This document shows positions 11,111 through 21,762 of a DNA stretch of 64,000 bases, piece after piece (within the stretch, counting starts at the first letter, position 1; every line of letters begins with the position of its first letter). Under the pieces are notes generated by a model. That model saw only the letters and a program-made list of their open reading frames with translations, had not been told where the DNA came from and ran no database searches. Where the stretch lies: positions 62,001-126,000 of the forward strand of contig BSBK01001115.1 of assembly GCA_027943335.1 (NCBI GenBank), in the 5' to 3' direction. Source of the DNA: Chamaecyparis obtusa (lineage: Eukaryota > Streptophyta > Pinopsida > Cupressales > Cupressaceae). The translations under genes were made by a program, and so were the position numbers.

Positions 11111-12543
11111 ACCGAGATGAAAATTGAAGTTCTTGGCTTTGATGACATGTGAGATTCTTATGAATTTGATCCTAATTTTTCTGAGTTGTGGAGAAAGTGC
11201 AGACCACTTATTCAAGATCTACCAAGTACTAAATGAGAAGAATATTTTATTCAAGAAGGTATGTTTTTTAAAGGTATTCAGTTGTGTATACTGAGAGGAG
11301 AAATGAGAACTAATTTGATAAAGGAGAAACACAGTAGTGATTTGGCTGGACATTTTGGTGTTGATAAGACATTGAATTTTCTTAAGGAGAAATACTTTTG
11401 GCCGCAGTTGTCTAAAGATGTTCAAAAATTTGTGAAAAGTTTAGGAATTTGTCAAGTTGCAAAAGGAGTAAGTCAGAATACAAGATTGTATACACCGATT
11501 TCTTTTCCTGAGAAACCTTGGATTGACACCAGTATGGATTTTTTTCTTGCCTTACCGAAGACAGTAAGAGGTAATGATTCTATATTTGTGGTTGTGGATA
11601 GATTTTCTAAAATGGAACATTTTATACCTTGTAGAAAGCCATCAGATGCAGTACATATAGCAGATCTTTTCATTAAGGAAATTATCAGATTGCATGGATT
11701 ACCGAGGAGTATTATCTCTGGCCAAGATAGTAAATTTGTTAGATACTTTTGGAAGACCCTTTGGAAAAAGTTTGGCACCAAGTTGAAATATAGTTCTACA
11801 TTTCACCCACAAACTGATGGATAGACAAAAGTTGTGAATAGAAGTTTGGAAAATCTTTTGAGATGTTTAGTTGGAGACACACCAAGTAATTGGGATTTTG
11901 TGTTGGCACAAGCAGAGTTTGCATACAATAATTTAGTGAGTAGGAGTACTGGAAAAACACCTTTTGAGATTGTAAATAGAATTCAACCGAGAGGTATATC
12001 AGATTTGAGAGACATTGTTGATGAAAGAAAGAGAAGTGTTGAAGGAGTAAAATTTTCTGATTACATGAAGACATTGCATGAAGATGCGAAGCATAAGCTG
12101 GAAAAGAGTAATCAAAAATACAAAGATAGAGCTGATAGATCAAGGAGACATAAGACTTTTGATGTTGGTGATGAGGTAATGGTTCATTTGAAGAAAGGTT
12201 GATTTCCTTTTGGAACATATGGGAAGCTGAAAATGAAGAAGTTTGGACCTTGCAAGATTTTGAGAAAATTTGACAGTGGAAATGTATATGAGATTGAGTT
12301 ACCTGAGGATGTGGATATATCACCTATTTTCAACATTGCTGATTTGTATTAGTATCATGAACCAGATGAAGACATGACAGTACCGATGGATTATCCTAAG
12401 AAACATAAGGAAGAAGTTGAAAAGATTTTGGAGCAAAGAATTGGCAGAAGTATAAGAGGAAAATAGTATATGGAATATCTGGTAAAGTAGAACAATAGAT
12501 TGATTGAAGACAGTTCATGGATTTCATAATCTGAGTTGGATGT
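11111..12543 (+). pseudogene. int: Ty3/gypsy integrase and chromodomain, decayed
   Basis: Integrase inserts the cDNA and the chromodomain targets chromatin. An HHCC-like zinc region (GHFGVDKTL..ICQVAKG) is followed by the core at about 11,510-11,900 with MDFFLALPK and FVVVDRFSKM. The second Asp lies in SGQDSKF. The third catalytic residue is lost: DGQTEVV-type sequence reads stop-T-K-V-V at 11,822-11,835. The C-terminal GDEVMVHLKKG is followed by a TGA. A chromodomain at about 12,415-12,543 (VEKILEQR, then YLVK-stop-NN, then SSWIS) has a TAG for the core Trp and further stops. The element cannot make active integrase. Confidence 0.92.
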
Positions 12544-12598
12544 AGCTCAGATCATACTTGTTTCATGATTCAGAGAATCATTTTCAAATAACCCCAAG

Positions 12599-13200
12599 TG
12601 TCTGATGCAGGAGCATCTCGGGTCCTTGGCAATCCTGTGTCACCAAAAACATATTTGAAGTTTGTCCGTGTTGCTCGGTTCCTGCTTTGACTGACTTGGT
12701 TCGGTGTTTCTCAGTTTCCTTTGTTGACCGAGTTGGTTGGTTATCTCTCTAGTGCTCGGTTAATTCCCTGGCTCTCAGTGATGCTTGTTTGATGCTCGGT
12801 TATCCTTGCTTACCGAGTTGTTTGTTTTAGATTTCTGTTGAGGCTTACTTGTGTAATTAATTTTGGTCACAAATTTAATGCTGGCATTGATCATTGGGAA
12901 GCGTGTAGACCTAGATCTGGTCATTCCTTTCATTGATGGTGGATCTAAAGGCCGACTTGGCTCAGTAGCCTCTTGTATAAATATAGTTGTTTGGTTAGAG
13001 TTTAAGAGATTTCTTAAGGGATAGAAGATAGAAGATAGAAAAATAGAGATTATTGGTAGATCTTCGCATGTTGGAGGACCTCTGTACTTGATTGTAATAT
13101 ATGGCCTAAATCGGGAAGGCCTTACAACCAGACATGTATGAATCAATTTGAAGATAATATATGAAAGTTTCTGCATTCTCTCTCTCACTATTGTTTTTGT
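12599..13200 (+). repeat. Putative 3' LTR of the chromovirus
   Basis: It follows the end of pol. TGATGCAGGAGCATC at 12,603 or the TG at 12,599 is a likely LTR start, with ATAACCCCAAG just before it. It carries repeated CTCGGTT and ACCGAG words and a TATA box. The right end is not defined because no second LTR is available for comparison. About 13,200 is an estimate that leaves room for the exon beginning near 13,277. Confidence 0.5.
12976..12985 (+). promoter_or_regulatory. TATA box in the LTR
   Basis: TATAAATATA lies in the middle of the putative LTR, about 375 bp from its start, where an LTR U3 promoter would be expected. This is based on motif and position only. Confidence 0.45.
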
Positions 13201-13276
13201 TGCTTTTGTGTGTTGTTTTGCAAGGTGGATCTGGTTAGGGTGTGCCTTTGGCCCCTCTCCCTATCCTCCCCTGTGT

Positions 13277-13843
13277 CAAGTATCCAATTGGGTCTATTTT
13301 GGTAGTTGGTACATGGCTACGCAAATACCTAACAAGAAGGAATGGTTTACCAGCTTTTGAAGACTACCAATTAGAAAATAAGATTATGCACTATTCCTAT
13401 TTGGTAGTGGCAACAAATATCAAATTGGAAAGATACAAAGGGAGACCTACTAATAAAATATTATGGACACTTTCAATGGAAGAGCATGAGGCAATCATAG
13501 ATGCATTGCAGAAAAGAGAGGATGCTGATGGTAAATTGGGTTGAATCAAATTTATACATGTAAGTTTTCGTTCAATTTGTCTTATTTTTATATGTTTTTC
13601 TATATAAATATCTCCGTCTTCTTTCAAGTGTCATATAATTTATAATTTAGAGATATAGATTTGAAATAAATTAAAATTGACTTTAAATGAACTTTACTTT
13701 TAAATACATGTATAAATTCTAACATTTCAATGTTCACTTATTTTTATGGTGCAGGATGTCTGGAAGAACATAGACATGAACTATTTATGCAGTACAATGC
13801 ACACTTGTATTCATCCAATTTTGGTTTTGTAACAAGTTCATGA
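13277..13843 (+). pseudogene. Two 3'-terminal exons of an unrecognised gene
   Basis: An open frame (within 13,242-13,530) follows an acceptor-like ...GTCAAG at about 13,276 and encodes WLRKYLTRRN, then SMEEHEAIIDALQ. It ends at GATG|GTAAAT, a good donor at 13,530/13,531. A matching acceptor GGTGCAG ends at 13,754. Joining 13,530 to 13,755 keeps the frame exactly and continues 30 codons to TGA at 13,841-13,843. I do not recognise the protein. It may be the end of a host gene, a captured fragment, or a transposon gene; no upstream exon was found because the chromovirus adjoins. Labelled pseudogene because it is incomplete here. Confidence 0.45.
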
Positions 13844-14003
13844 ACTCATTTTTTATTCATCCAATTTTGTTTTAAATATTTAAGTTAAATTCATAGTTGT
13901 ATTCACCTAATTTTGCTCTAAATATTGAACTATGCAAATTGGTTAGATTGTGTAAACTTAATAGATTAGATAGATTTATTTGTGCATCCATATTCATTGT
14001 TCA

Positions 14004-14315
14004 AATTAATAGATCTCATTGTTAGATAGATGGTTTTTAATAGTTAATCAAAGTCAATAAATTACTTGTAACATCAATATTGTTCTTGTCAATTACATGA
14101 ATTAATAGATCTCATTGTTATCTATAGATGGTTTTTTATAGTTAATCAAAGTCAATATTACTTGTAACATCGATATTATTCTTGTTAATTACATGTATTA
14201 ATAGATCTCATTGTTCGATAGATGGTTTTTTTTATAGTTAATCAAAGTGAATATTACTTGTAATGTATCTATATTGTTCTTCTCAATTACACATGAATTA
14301 ATAGATCTCATTGTT
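14004..14315. repeat. About 97-bp minisatellite, left part (three units plus)
   Basis: Units start near 14,004, 14,099, 14,196 and 14,294. Each reads AATTAATAGATCTCATTGTT, then a (G)ATAGATGGTTTTT-like part, then AATATTACTTGTAA-like sequence. The fourth unit is split after TCTCATTGTT by the LINE that follows and resumes at 16,031 with AGACAGATGGC. Bases 13,844-14,003 are AT-rich with nothing recognised. Confidence 0.85.
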
Positions 14316-16019
14316 TTGATTACGTAAAAGCAGGTTTTGAAAGGACCCGAAACCTTATACAAGAGCATAAACAAATATGACAATAAAAGACCAAAACAAC
14401 TATGGTGCCCCACCAAACAAACCAAAGGAACAAACCAAAATTCTTACCAAGTGGACAAAAGCCCACACCAAAAACAACAGAGGGCAATCAAGACTTATAT
14501 TTTTGCCCATCCTTATGTGAACGTAAGTTCATATCAAAAGGAGTGGAAGGTTTAAATTTTTTTCCCTTCATTGTTGTCCATCCATCCTCCACCTTACCAG
14601 CATCCTTCTGCCAAGCCAAAGAAGAGCTAGACAAGCCCACTAAAGGGCAGGTCACAGAGCTCGCAATTCTAGCACACAAGGCAACAACAGGACCAAAGAC
14701 AACATCACCCACAACAGAACTAGAGACAGCAGCGTCTGTGGACAAGGCCGCTGAACCAGAGACAACATTGGCAGACTGGACAGGGGCATCAGTAACAGTC
14801 TAGACAGGGGTAGTAGAAAAAGTGCTAGAAGGGACAACATCAACATCATGAGTCATAGCCACACTAGAGCCATCCCCAACAGCATCAAAGACAACTTCAA
14901 AAGCAATCAAAGCATCAATTGAAGCTTCAGCCAAAGCATGATCATTTTGAGTCGGGCTCGAACTCGAGCCCCTATCCTTAGAGACTTTCTGAACTGTATA
15001 GTGGTGGTCAGAGGCTCCCACCCACCAAGAGGGAAATTTCTTTGATTTGATCTTATTAGATAAGCACCTTGCAACAAGATGCCCAGTCTTGTGACACTTC
15101 CTACATCTGAACGGAATATTCTCATAATCTAGATTTTGAATCCAAGAGCCCAAAGGAGAATCCAAAGCAATCTGCTCAGGGAGGCCCTTAGAAACATCAA
15201 CCTCCACTAGAATATGAGCATAAGTGGTCTTAAAATTTTTAGAGGAGTCTGAATCCACCATTTGGAAATCTCTTATAGCCTCACCCACAGTTTCCAAAAC
15301 CAAATCCAGCCAGAGATGGAGGGGAAGATTCGACAACCTTACCCATAAGGGTATTTTATTAAAAGACTCTGAGAGGGGATCAAACCCCTGATACTAGGGT
15401 TTTTCCATCAGGGTAAAATGCTCCTCCCAAGTAAAACAACTGTCACACAAAATCATATTCCTATCCTCAACATTTTCAAATTTAACAATAAAAAACCCTA
15501 CCCACATGGTATATCTAAACCGCATCAGATAGAATGGGCTCCCAATGCTTGGAGATCCAAGCATGCAAATCAAAGAGTGAGGGCTAGAAGCCCCTAAAAT
15601 GAAAAATAGAAGCATGATAAGAGAAATAAGCAATAGTTTTTTCAATCTCATCCACAATTTCAGAATCAAGCTCAACCCTAATGGGTTTACATATCGAAGC
15701 CGGTTGCACAAGATGAGGCCGCGTACCCCCCCTACCAGAAGGGGCAGGGCCATGGATTTCCACTTCATAAGCCGCTACATCAGCGTAGGACACTATAGAA
15801 CTAGGAAACACAGGAACAACACCCAAACTAGTAGAAGCAGCAACCCCCAAAAATGAAGCCCCAGGCGCAGAGCCAGCAGACGGAACTCTAGAAACTAGAA
15901 GGGCATTGCAAGCCGAAAAGGACACAGTAGGAACAACTTCAAAACGGCGAGCAGGAACCCTATTTTGAATAGCCACATGACTGGGAGCGTTCACAGGAAT
16001 CTTCTCGGAGTTCATCTCA
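14316..16019 (-). mobile_element. ORF1-only LINE (internally deleted L1-type element)
   Basis: The insertion is flanked by an 11-bp target duplication ATCTCATTGTT (14,305-14,315 and 16,020-16,030). Read on the minus strand it starts a few bases before the ORF1 ATG, contains only ORF1, and ends in a LINE-like 3' UTR (GGTTTCGGGTCCTTTCAAAA) terminating GTAATCAA. No endonuclease or reverse transcriptase is present. The 5' end is retained, so this is not ordinary 5' truncation. It must have been mobilised by proteins of another LINE. Confidence 0.8.
14488..16015 (-). pseudogene. LINE ORF1 protein (DUF4283, zinc knuckle), decayed
   Basis: ORF1 proteins of plant L1 elements bind the element RNA. 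The ATG at 16,015 opens the frame. An N-terminal variable part is followed, after a frame change near 15,600-15,640, by a DUF4283-type region (FIVKFENVEDRN, FTWEEHFTLM, LWVRLSNLPLHLW, YAHILVEVDVSKGLPE). A CCHC knuckle FRCRKCHKTGHLVARC follows at about 15,060-15,110. The C-terminal low-complexity part ends at a stop at 14,488. Three to four in-frame stops (about 15,588, 15,400 and 14,800) and one frameshift are visible. Total length of about 510 codons is normal for this family. Confidence 0.85.
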
Positions 16020-16030
16020 ATCTCATTGTT

Positions 16031-16449
<419 letters not shown>

Positions 16450-16509
16450 CGCGTGCCATCATAAAATGTCCATCATATAAAAAGTCAAAATAATGTATGT
16501 GAATAGTAT

Positions 16510-18701
16510 AATCTAACTCCAGTCATCTAGCTGATCTACAGTCCTCTTCACTCCATGTGAAGAGGACTTCGATGCACCATCATGCTATGTCTAGTCTTGA
16601 GTGCCCTCATCCTCTTGTAAATTTTTAAAAGATCTCATCAAAAGACCATTAAAAAATTCACTTAAAAAACAATTAATATAAATTTGAACATTTAATATTT
16701 TACCATGCGTCCATGCTTAGTAATGCCCTCGGTGGGACATGAAGGCCTTCTCTCATCTACATCAGAAGTGGATGCGCTCAAGTCCTGTAAAAAAAAACAT
16801 TACAAAATTTTAATAATTCAGGTATAAAAGACTTAGATACACAATGTTAATATTAATTTGAACATTTAAAATTTTACCATGTGTCTATGCTCAGTAATGC
16901 CCTCAAGAGGGACATGGAGGTCCTCTTTCAGCTACATCAAAATTGAATGCAATCAAGTCCTGTAAAAATAAAAAGTACAAAATTTTAATAATTCAGGTGT
17001 AAAAGATCTAGATACATAATGGACATTAAAAAATTACTTTTAATAATGACCTCAAAGGACAGTGTCAATGCCTACATTTGGCTTAATCCTGTAGCCATGC
17101 CAAGACTCATGGTGGTGTCAACCTGAACAACATATATAAAGAATGAATCAAACTTATAGTAGATACATAAATTATAAAGTATATATAACTTGATTATAAA
17201 TTTATGGAATAAAAGCATGTACATTACCTGTGTGTGACACATAGCTAATGTCACCGATGATTCAGGATGTAAATGTGATTGTGCAACATGAGACAATCCA
17301 AAAGCCTATAATTGCAAAAAAATAAGTCCAAATCAAAGTTGTACATAAATTAGTAAGATATAAACACTTAAAATTAATCACTGAAAAACATACTACAAGT
17401 ATATGTGGCTGACTCTCAGTGACTGGTGGGGCAGAGAATGAAGGACTGCTAATCTCAGTGTTACATGAGAGACCATACAAAATCACAAAAAATATGTCAA
17501 ACACATTATCAATTAAAATTTATTTTGTTTAAATTTTAAATGCATCAAGATCAAAGTGCATACCGTGAACGGGGCACCGAGATGTCGAGATGTGGATGTC
17601 ATATGATGACAGCTAATGAATGATGGAGGGTCAACCCTCCTCTATTCACCAAAAAATCCACATGTTATGGTTCATAATTGTATAAATATGAAATTTAATA
17701 TTACACTATATAAATTATAACTAAATTTACCTCTACGGGATGATCATCGTTTGCATTGATAAAATCAGCAAATGATGTGATATTAGCTCCAACATCACCA
17801 TGTGCGCCACCATCATCACCAGCATATCCACCATGGGCAGCATGGATAACATATTGATCAATCTGGGGACCCCTACATATATCCCTACAACTCGTGCAAA
17901 CATGTGCTATGCTAGGGGCAACCCTCACCTAGGTCAAGTACTATAACAAATTGCCCGTAAGGGAACTCAATGAACTGAGAGCTAACTGCACTGCTCGATG
18001 ATGGACAGGTGTAGGAACTACTAGAGAAGGAAGAGGAACAAGGGGCTCATTGCGCACACTATTTCTAGTTCTATCACTCAATTTGGCCCCTGCCCTGTCC
18101 TTTGGCATGCTTCGACCAACCCCCTAGAATGCTCTCATGTCAAAGTAATTGGATTTCCTACCCAGTTCAAATTCAGCCCATAATTTTTTCAAAAAATAAA
18201 GGGCGACCTCATGATTAGCGTGTGGTGGATGGTCAAATACCATCCACCACCACTCCCAAAAATTCTTTGCTATACCAGGGTGTCGACACCATCTAATAGA
18301 AATACGTGGCATCTTGCCAAGTATCTCCTCATCCGTTTTAGGGTTCAAAAAATAACGTGTCATATCACTTTTTGTAATTTTTAAATTATTGACCGCTTTA
18401 TAAGAGAGGTCGTCGACATAATATCCACACATACTCTCCCTCCATGATTGAAAACTATCAAGCTCAAAGTCTAATGTATGTACAGAATCTACTATGCCTT
18501 GCATGCTATCTACAAGGCGTAGTAGCTAGGGAGATCAATGGAGATCATGCCTAATAGTATTTACATCTCTCATTATGGCCTCTACATTTCTCCTATTATT
18601 TTCTCTCAACTCTATAGGTGGAGGTGGAGGGGGAGATGGAGGTGGAGGTGGTGGTGGTGGTGGTGCATGCTGACCTATAAGCTCATCAATGTTAAAATCA
18701 T
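16510..18701 (-). pseudogene. Unrecognised multi-exon gene, decayed
   Basis: A large exon (about 18,701 down to 17,731) starts after an ATAG acceptor and encodes DDFNIDELIGQHA, a run of prolines, then SMQGIVDSVHTLDFELDSF, KNFWEWWWMVFDHPP and ADFINANDDHPVE, ending at GAG|GTAAAT. Smaller exons with AG/GT borders follow: about 17,637-17,560 (frame continues in phase 0), about 17,480-17,400, 17,306-17,230, about 17,123-17,070, two near-duplicate exons (about 16,960-16,880 and 16,783-16,705) and a last one ending about 16,555. Five in-frame stops (TAG/TGA) in the large exon and a frame change in one duplicate exon show decay. I do not recognise the protein. It may be a DNA-transposon gene or a duplicated host gene. 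Confidence 0.5.
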
Positions 18702-18760
18702 CTATATTTATAATATGCGTACATATAGAAACATGAAAATTTATAATAACATACAAATTA

Positions 18761-19148
18761 TGTAGGATTTGAGCAATACAAATCCACAAAACTCGAAGAT
18801 CACCTGCATACAAAAACCTATTACAAGGAAGTAGAGACAAGAAGAGGGCAAGGATTTAACTCAAAAATATGAAGAAGAAAATATCCTCAATTAATGAATG
18901 AATTAAATGTACAATGGATCATCCTTATAAAGGAGATCGAAAGCCTTGAAAAGCAAACCCTAGTGCATGTAATAATTAGTTAAATTATTACAAGACTAAT
19001 GCATGCAAGTTTATATTTAAAACAACTAGAGCATGAGTTTAAAACAACTAGTGCATGTGTGTTTAAATATAAACAACTAAAGCAAAAGAGTTGACATCTT
19101 AAGAAGAGAGTAAAGATTAATTAATATAATTAAAACTTTACTCTAACA
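18761..19148 (-). mobile_element. Solo LTR (388 bp) with perfect 5-bp target duplication
   Basis: Bounded by TGTAGG and CTCTAACA on the plus strand and flanked by AATTA on both sides (18,756-18,760 and 19,149-19,153). Internal landmarks (CACCTGCATAC, AAACCCTA, TTTACTCTAACA) match the 383-bp LTR of the element at 33.5-36.6 kb in the same orientation. It sits in what appears to be an intron of the minus-strand pseudogene. It implies LTR-LTR recombination that removed the internal part. Confidence 0.85.
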
Positions 19149-19153
19149 AATTA

Positions 19154-19450
19154 CATTTTACCTTACAAAGAATGACTTAAATAATTAAAAATTAACAAAT
19201 AATTTAAACATTTTAGAGAGAGAGAGGAGAGAAAAAGAGGAAACAGAGACTTAAATAAAAATAATTACATCTCATGATTTAAAAATTAGCATATATAATT
19301 TAAATATTTTATAGGTTACAAAGATAATAGAGAGAGAGAGAGGAGAGAGAAAAGAGAGGATAGAGAGAGAAACTTAAATAAAAATAATTACATGTTATAA
19401 TTTAAAAATTAACATATAAGTTAAACATTTTACAGGTTACAAACACAATC
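19154..19450. repeat. About 125-bp duplication with (GA)n tracts
   Basis: Two to three diverged units share ACTTAAATAAAAATAATTAC, AATTTAAAAATTA and a purine GAGAGAGAGGAGAG tract (19,212-19,245 and 19,330-19,370). A further GA tract lies at 19,582-19,610. Probably intronic. Bases 19,451-19,999 are otherwise AT-rich with nothing recognised. Confidence 0.65.
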
Positions 19451-19999
19451 AAGACAAATGTTCAAATCTTTTTTTTTAAGAATGTACACCTAAGGTTGAA
19501 AAAAGATTCCAAGGTTTTTGATGTCTTAAAATCTCTATGTTTTTGAAAGGTTTTGATTTGGAACATGTTTTAACATTTTTTAGAGAGAGAGAGAGAGAAA
19601 GAGAGAGAGTTTCTTGTTTTAAAACTGTGTGTAGGTTTACGTTTTCTACAGGTACAATTTTTTATTGTAGTTTTGTTTAGGTAAATATTTTTTTCTATCT
19701 ATGGTTTGTTATTTTATTTACATGTCTAAATTACGTTTTGGTTTTCTACTTAAGATTTTGTAATTTAATTGTGTCTAGGTTTACATTTTTGTTTTACTAC
19801 CTAGGGTTAAATTAAAAGTTTTAATATTTTTCTACTTTGGTACGATAATTTACAAAGTAAATTAAAACTAAAAGGAACTAACTAAAATGTAAAATATAAT
19901 TAAATTTATACGACAATTTACAAAACAACATTAAATTATGTTTTTTAATTAAAAATAACTTGAAACTTCATTTTTTTATAAAAAAATAATAGTACATAC

Positions 20000-20060
20000 C
20001 TAGAACAGGAGAAAACGGTTGAGGGGGTTGGTAGGAGAAGCTGAAATGGGCACCCGAGCT
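20000..20060 (-). other. Probable upstream exon of the minus-strand pseudogene
   Basis: On the minus strand the segment lies between ...TTTTGCAG and |GTATGTACT, consensus acceptor and donor, and is open in one frame (starts SSGAHFSFSYQPPQP). It lies upstream of the large exon at 18.7 kb on the same strand, with the solo LTR inside the intervening intron. Linkage to that gene is inferred from strand, spacing and splice sites only. Confidence 0.4.
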
Positions 20061-20129
20061 CTGCAAAATGTAATCTAATTTTTAAAGTTGTGAAAATGAT
20101 ATGGAAAATGGTTAAAATAAAAAATAAAT

Positions 20130-20337
20130 AGATTTACGAAACGGGAACCAATTTGTAAAAATCGGGTGCCCATTTTTCTTTGGGTGCCTGATACGAAACA
20201 GGTGCTCGATTTTTAAATATGGACCGGGCGCCCGATTTTAAAAAAATGGGTGCCCATTTCTTATACCACATTTTTTTGGAAGAGGACTTCTGTGGAATTG
20301 GTACCCAACTTTGTGCATTGACCCTTAGATCTACCAA
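20130..20337. repeat. Short repeats around GGGTGCCCATTT
   Basis: At least four related words (GGGTGCCCATTT, GGGTGCCTGAT, GGTGCTCGATTT, GGGCGCCCGATTTT) recur about every 30-40 bp; several are near palindromic. A minus-strand frame (20,134-20,337) reads them as a repeated WAPxFxKxxA-like peptide. Whether it is coding (a further 5' exon) or only repeat cannot be decided. Confidence 0.4.
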
Positions 20338-20399
20338 ACAATATTAGGGACCTATTTCAGTGCTAGCTCGAAAATCAAGGAAAGGATCTGTATGGAAAT

Positions 20400-21077
20400 T
20401 TATAGACTTTTTCTTCTTCCCTTCTAATTTGGGAAGTGTGGAAAGAAAGAAATGGGATAATTTTCAAGGAAGCAGAAATGAAGACAGATCAATTTACCAA
20501 CAAACTGGAAGCATGTATTGTTGAGACAATAAACTATAGAAATGACTTGAGAACTAAGGGCCTAAGATTTACTGAGTGGGATGATAAGATTAGAAACATA
20601 TGGTCGAGCCTTACAACCCCTCCCTTGAGTGAAATCTAAAAGAAGGATTCAGATGAGATGCTAAAAGTTTGTATTTGGAAGGCACCAACAGAAGGATGGT
20701 ACAAACTAAATTTTGATGGGGCTTCCCGGGGTAACCCGGAAGTAGAAGGTATTGGATGTTGAATTCATAACTAGGAAGCGAAGATAACAATTAGTATAGC
20801 ATGTCCTATAGGGATCAAGTCCAATAATGTAGCGAAATTCATAGCTTTTTAGAAGGCTTGAAAGCATGCAAGAAGCTAGGTATTGATAGGGTTGAGATAG
20901 AAGGAGATTCCTCCCTAGTAGTTAATGCTATTATAAAAGGAGAAACCATGAATTGGAAGTTAAATGAATGTGTTAGAGAGATAGTTGTTGCATTTAATCT
21001 TCCTCTTTTTTCTCTCATGTTTGTGCAAGGGTTGTTTGGCATTTTGGAGTATCTTTTGAAGGAAAACATTGGCTAAA
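20400..21077 (+). pseudogene. LINE 3' end: RNase H fragment
   Basis: Plant L1-type ORF2 proteins end in an RNase H domain. Here WEVWKERNGIIF (about 20,430) marks the RT/zinc-finger to RNase H linker. It is followed by YKLNFDGASRGNP (about 20,700-20,740), with the conserved Asp in FDGAS, and EGDSSLVVNAI (20,905-20,940) with the second Asp motif. A stop at 20,637, stops at about 20,760 and 20,850, and a frame change break it. The expected HVYREAN end is not clear. No EN or RT is present upstream, so it is a 5'-truncated copy, abutting Helitron sequence at about 21,078. Confidence 0.8.
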
Positions 21078-21614
21078 TGTGGAGGTCGTCTAACAATTTG
21101 ACTATAGACAAGGTTGTGAATGTTAGAACTTGTCTCTCCATTTTTCCAATGTCAACTATTGCTTTCCATAGAGTCAAGCTTTGGGATTTGTGTATGGTTA
21201 TAGACCACACTATTATGAGCGGGATTTGTCTTTGGTTGTCTAGTGATATAAGGATTATTGTTATTATCTTATGATCTTCTACATTCCATGGTGGCCCAGT
21301 ATAATTCTTGATTCTTCATACAATATTGTACAGTGGAACATTTGGTGTTTTTGAACTAAGGCCATAAACAATGTCTACTACTTCACCGAGTGCACTATTT
21401 AAAAGGTCTTCTTGCATCTAGATGTTTGTTGTGAGCATGATTTGTGGACATTTTCAAAGGAGCGCTTATTTCTTGAGTTTCTCATCCTCAGAAGTGTTCT
21501 TTGTGCTACTCCTAGTTCTTGTTGCTAGACTTAGTGCAATTATACAATGTAATAGTTTTAACATTATTCTGTTGTGTAGCCTGACCAGGTCATTGGTAGC
21601 AAATAGGTGAGTTT
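21078..21614 (-). pseudogene. Helitron PIF1-type helicase, C-terminal part
   Basis: Read on the minus strand, 21,614-21,440 gives LFATNDLVRLHN then SEDEKL. Next comes MLTTN, then a frame with LNSALGEVVDIVYG and YTGPPW. After one frame change follows WSITIHKSQSLTLWKA, then VDIGKMERQ and LLDDLHI, ending at about 21,080. These are the conserved last motifs of the PIF1-like helicase in plant Helitrons (the SF1 HKSQG-type motif among them). It continues the protein encoded at 29,953-33,500 and is separated from it by the LTR element at 21,615-29,952. Confidence 0.85.
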
Positions 21615-21762
21615 TGTATGCACCCTAAAATGGTCGCCTAGACTTTGGGCCCCCATTCAACAATTTATCAAATCCCTAAATCAATATTTTCAATTAAATC
21701 AATTTTTTTGATCAAATCCTATTCTATCATTTATTTGATTATTTTCTATGGGCTATACCTTT
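21615..21762 (+). repeat. 5' LTR remnant (about 148 bp)
   Basis: It matches the first approximately 148 bp of the 3' LTR at 29,034, to ATTTTCTATGGGCTA, then similarity stops abruptly. The rest of the 5' LTR and the expected primer-binding site are not found downstream, so the 5' end has a deletion or replacement. Confidence 0.75.
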
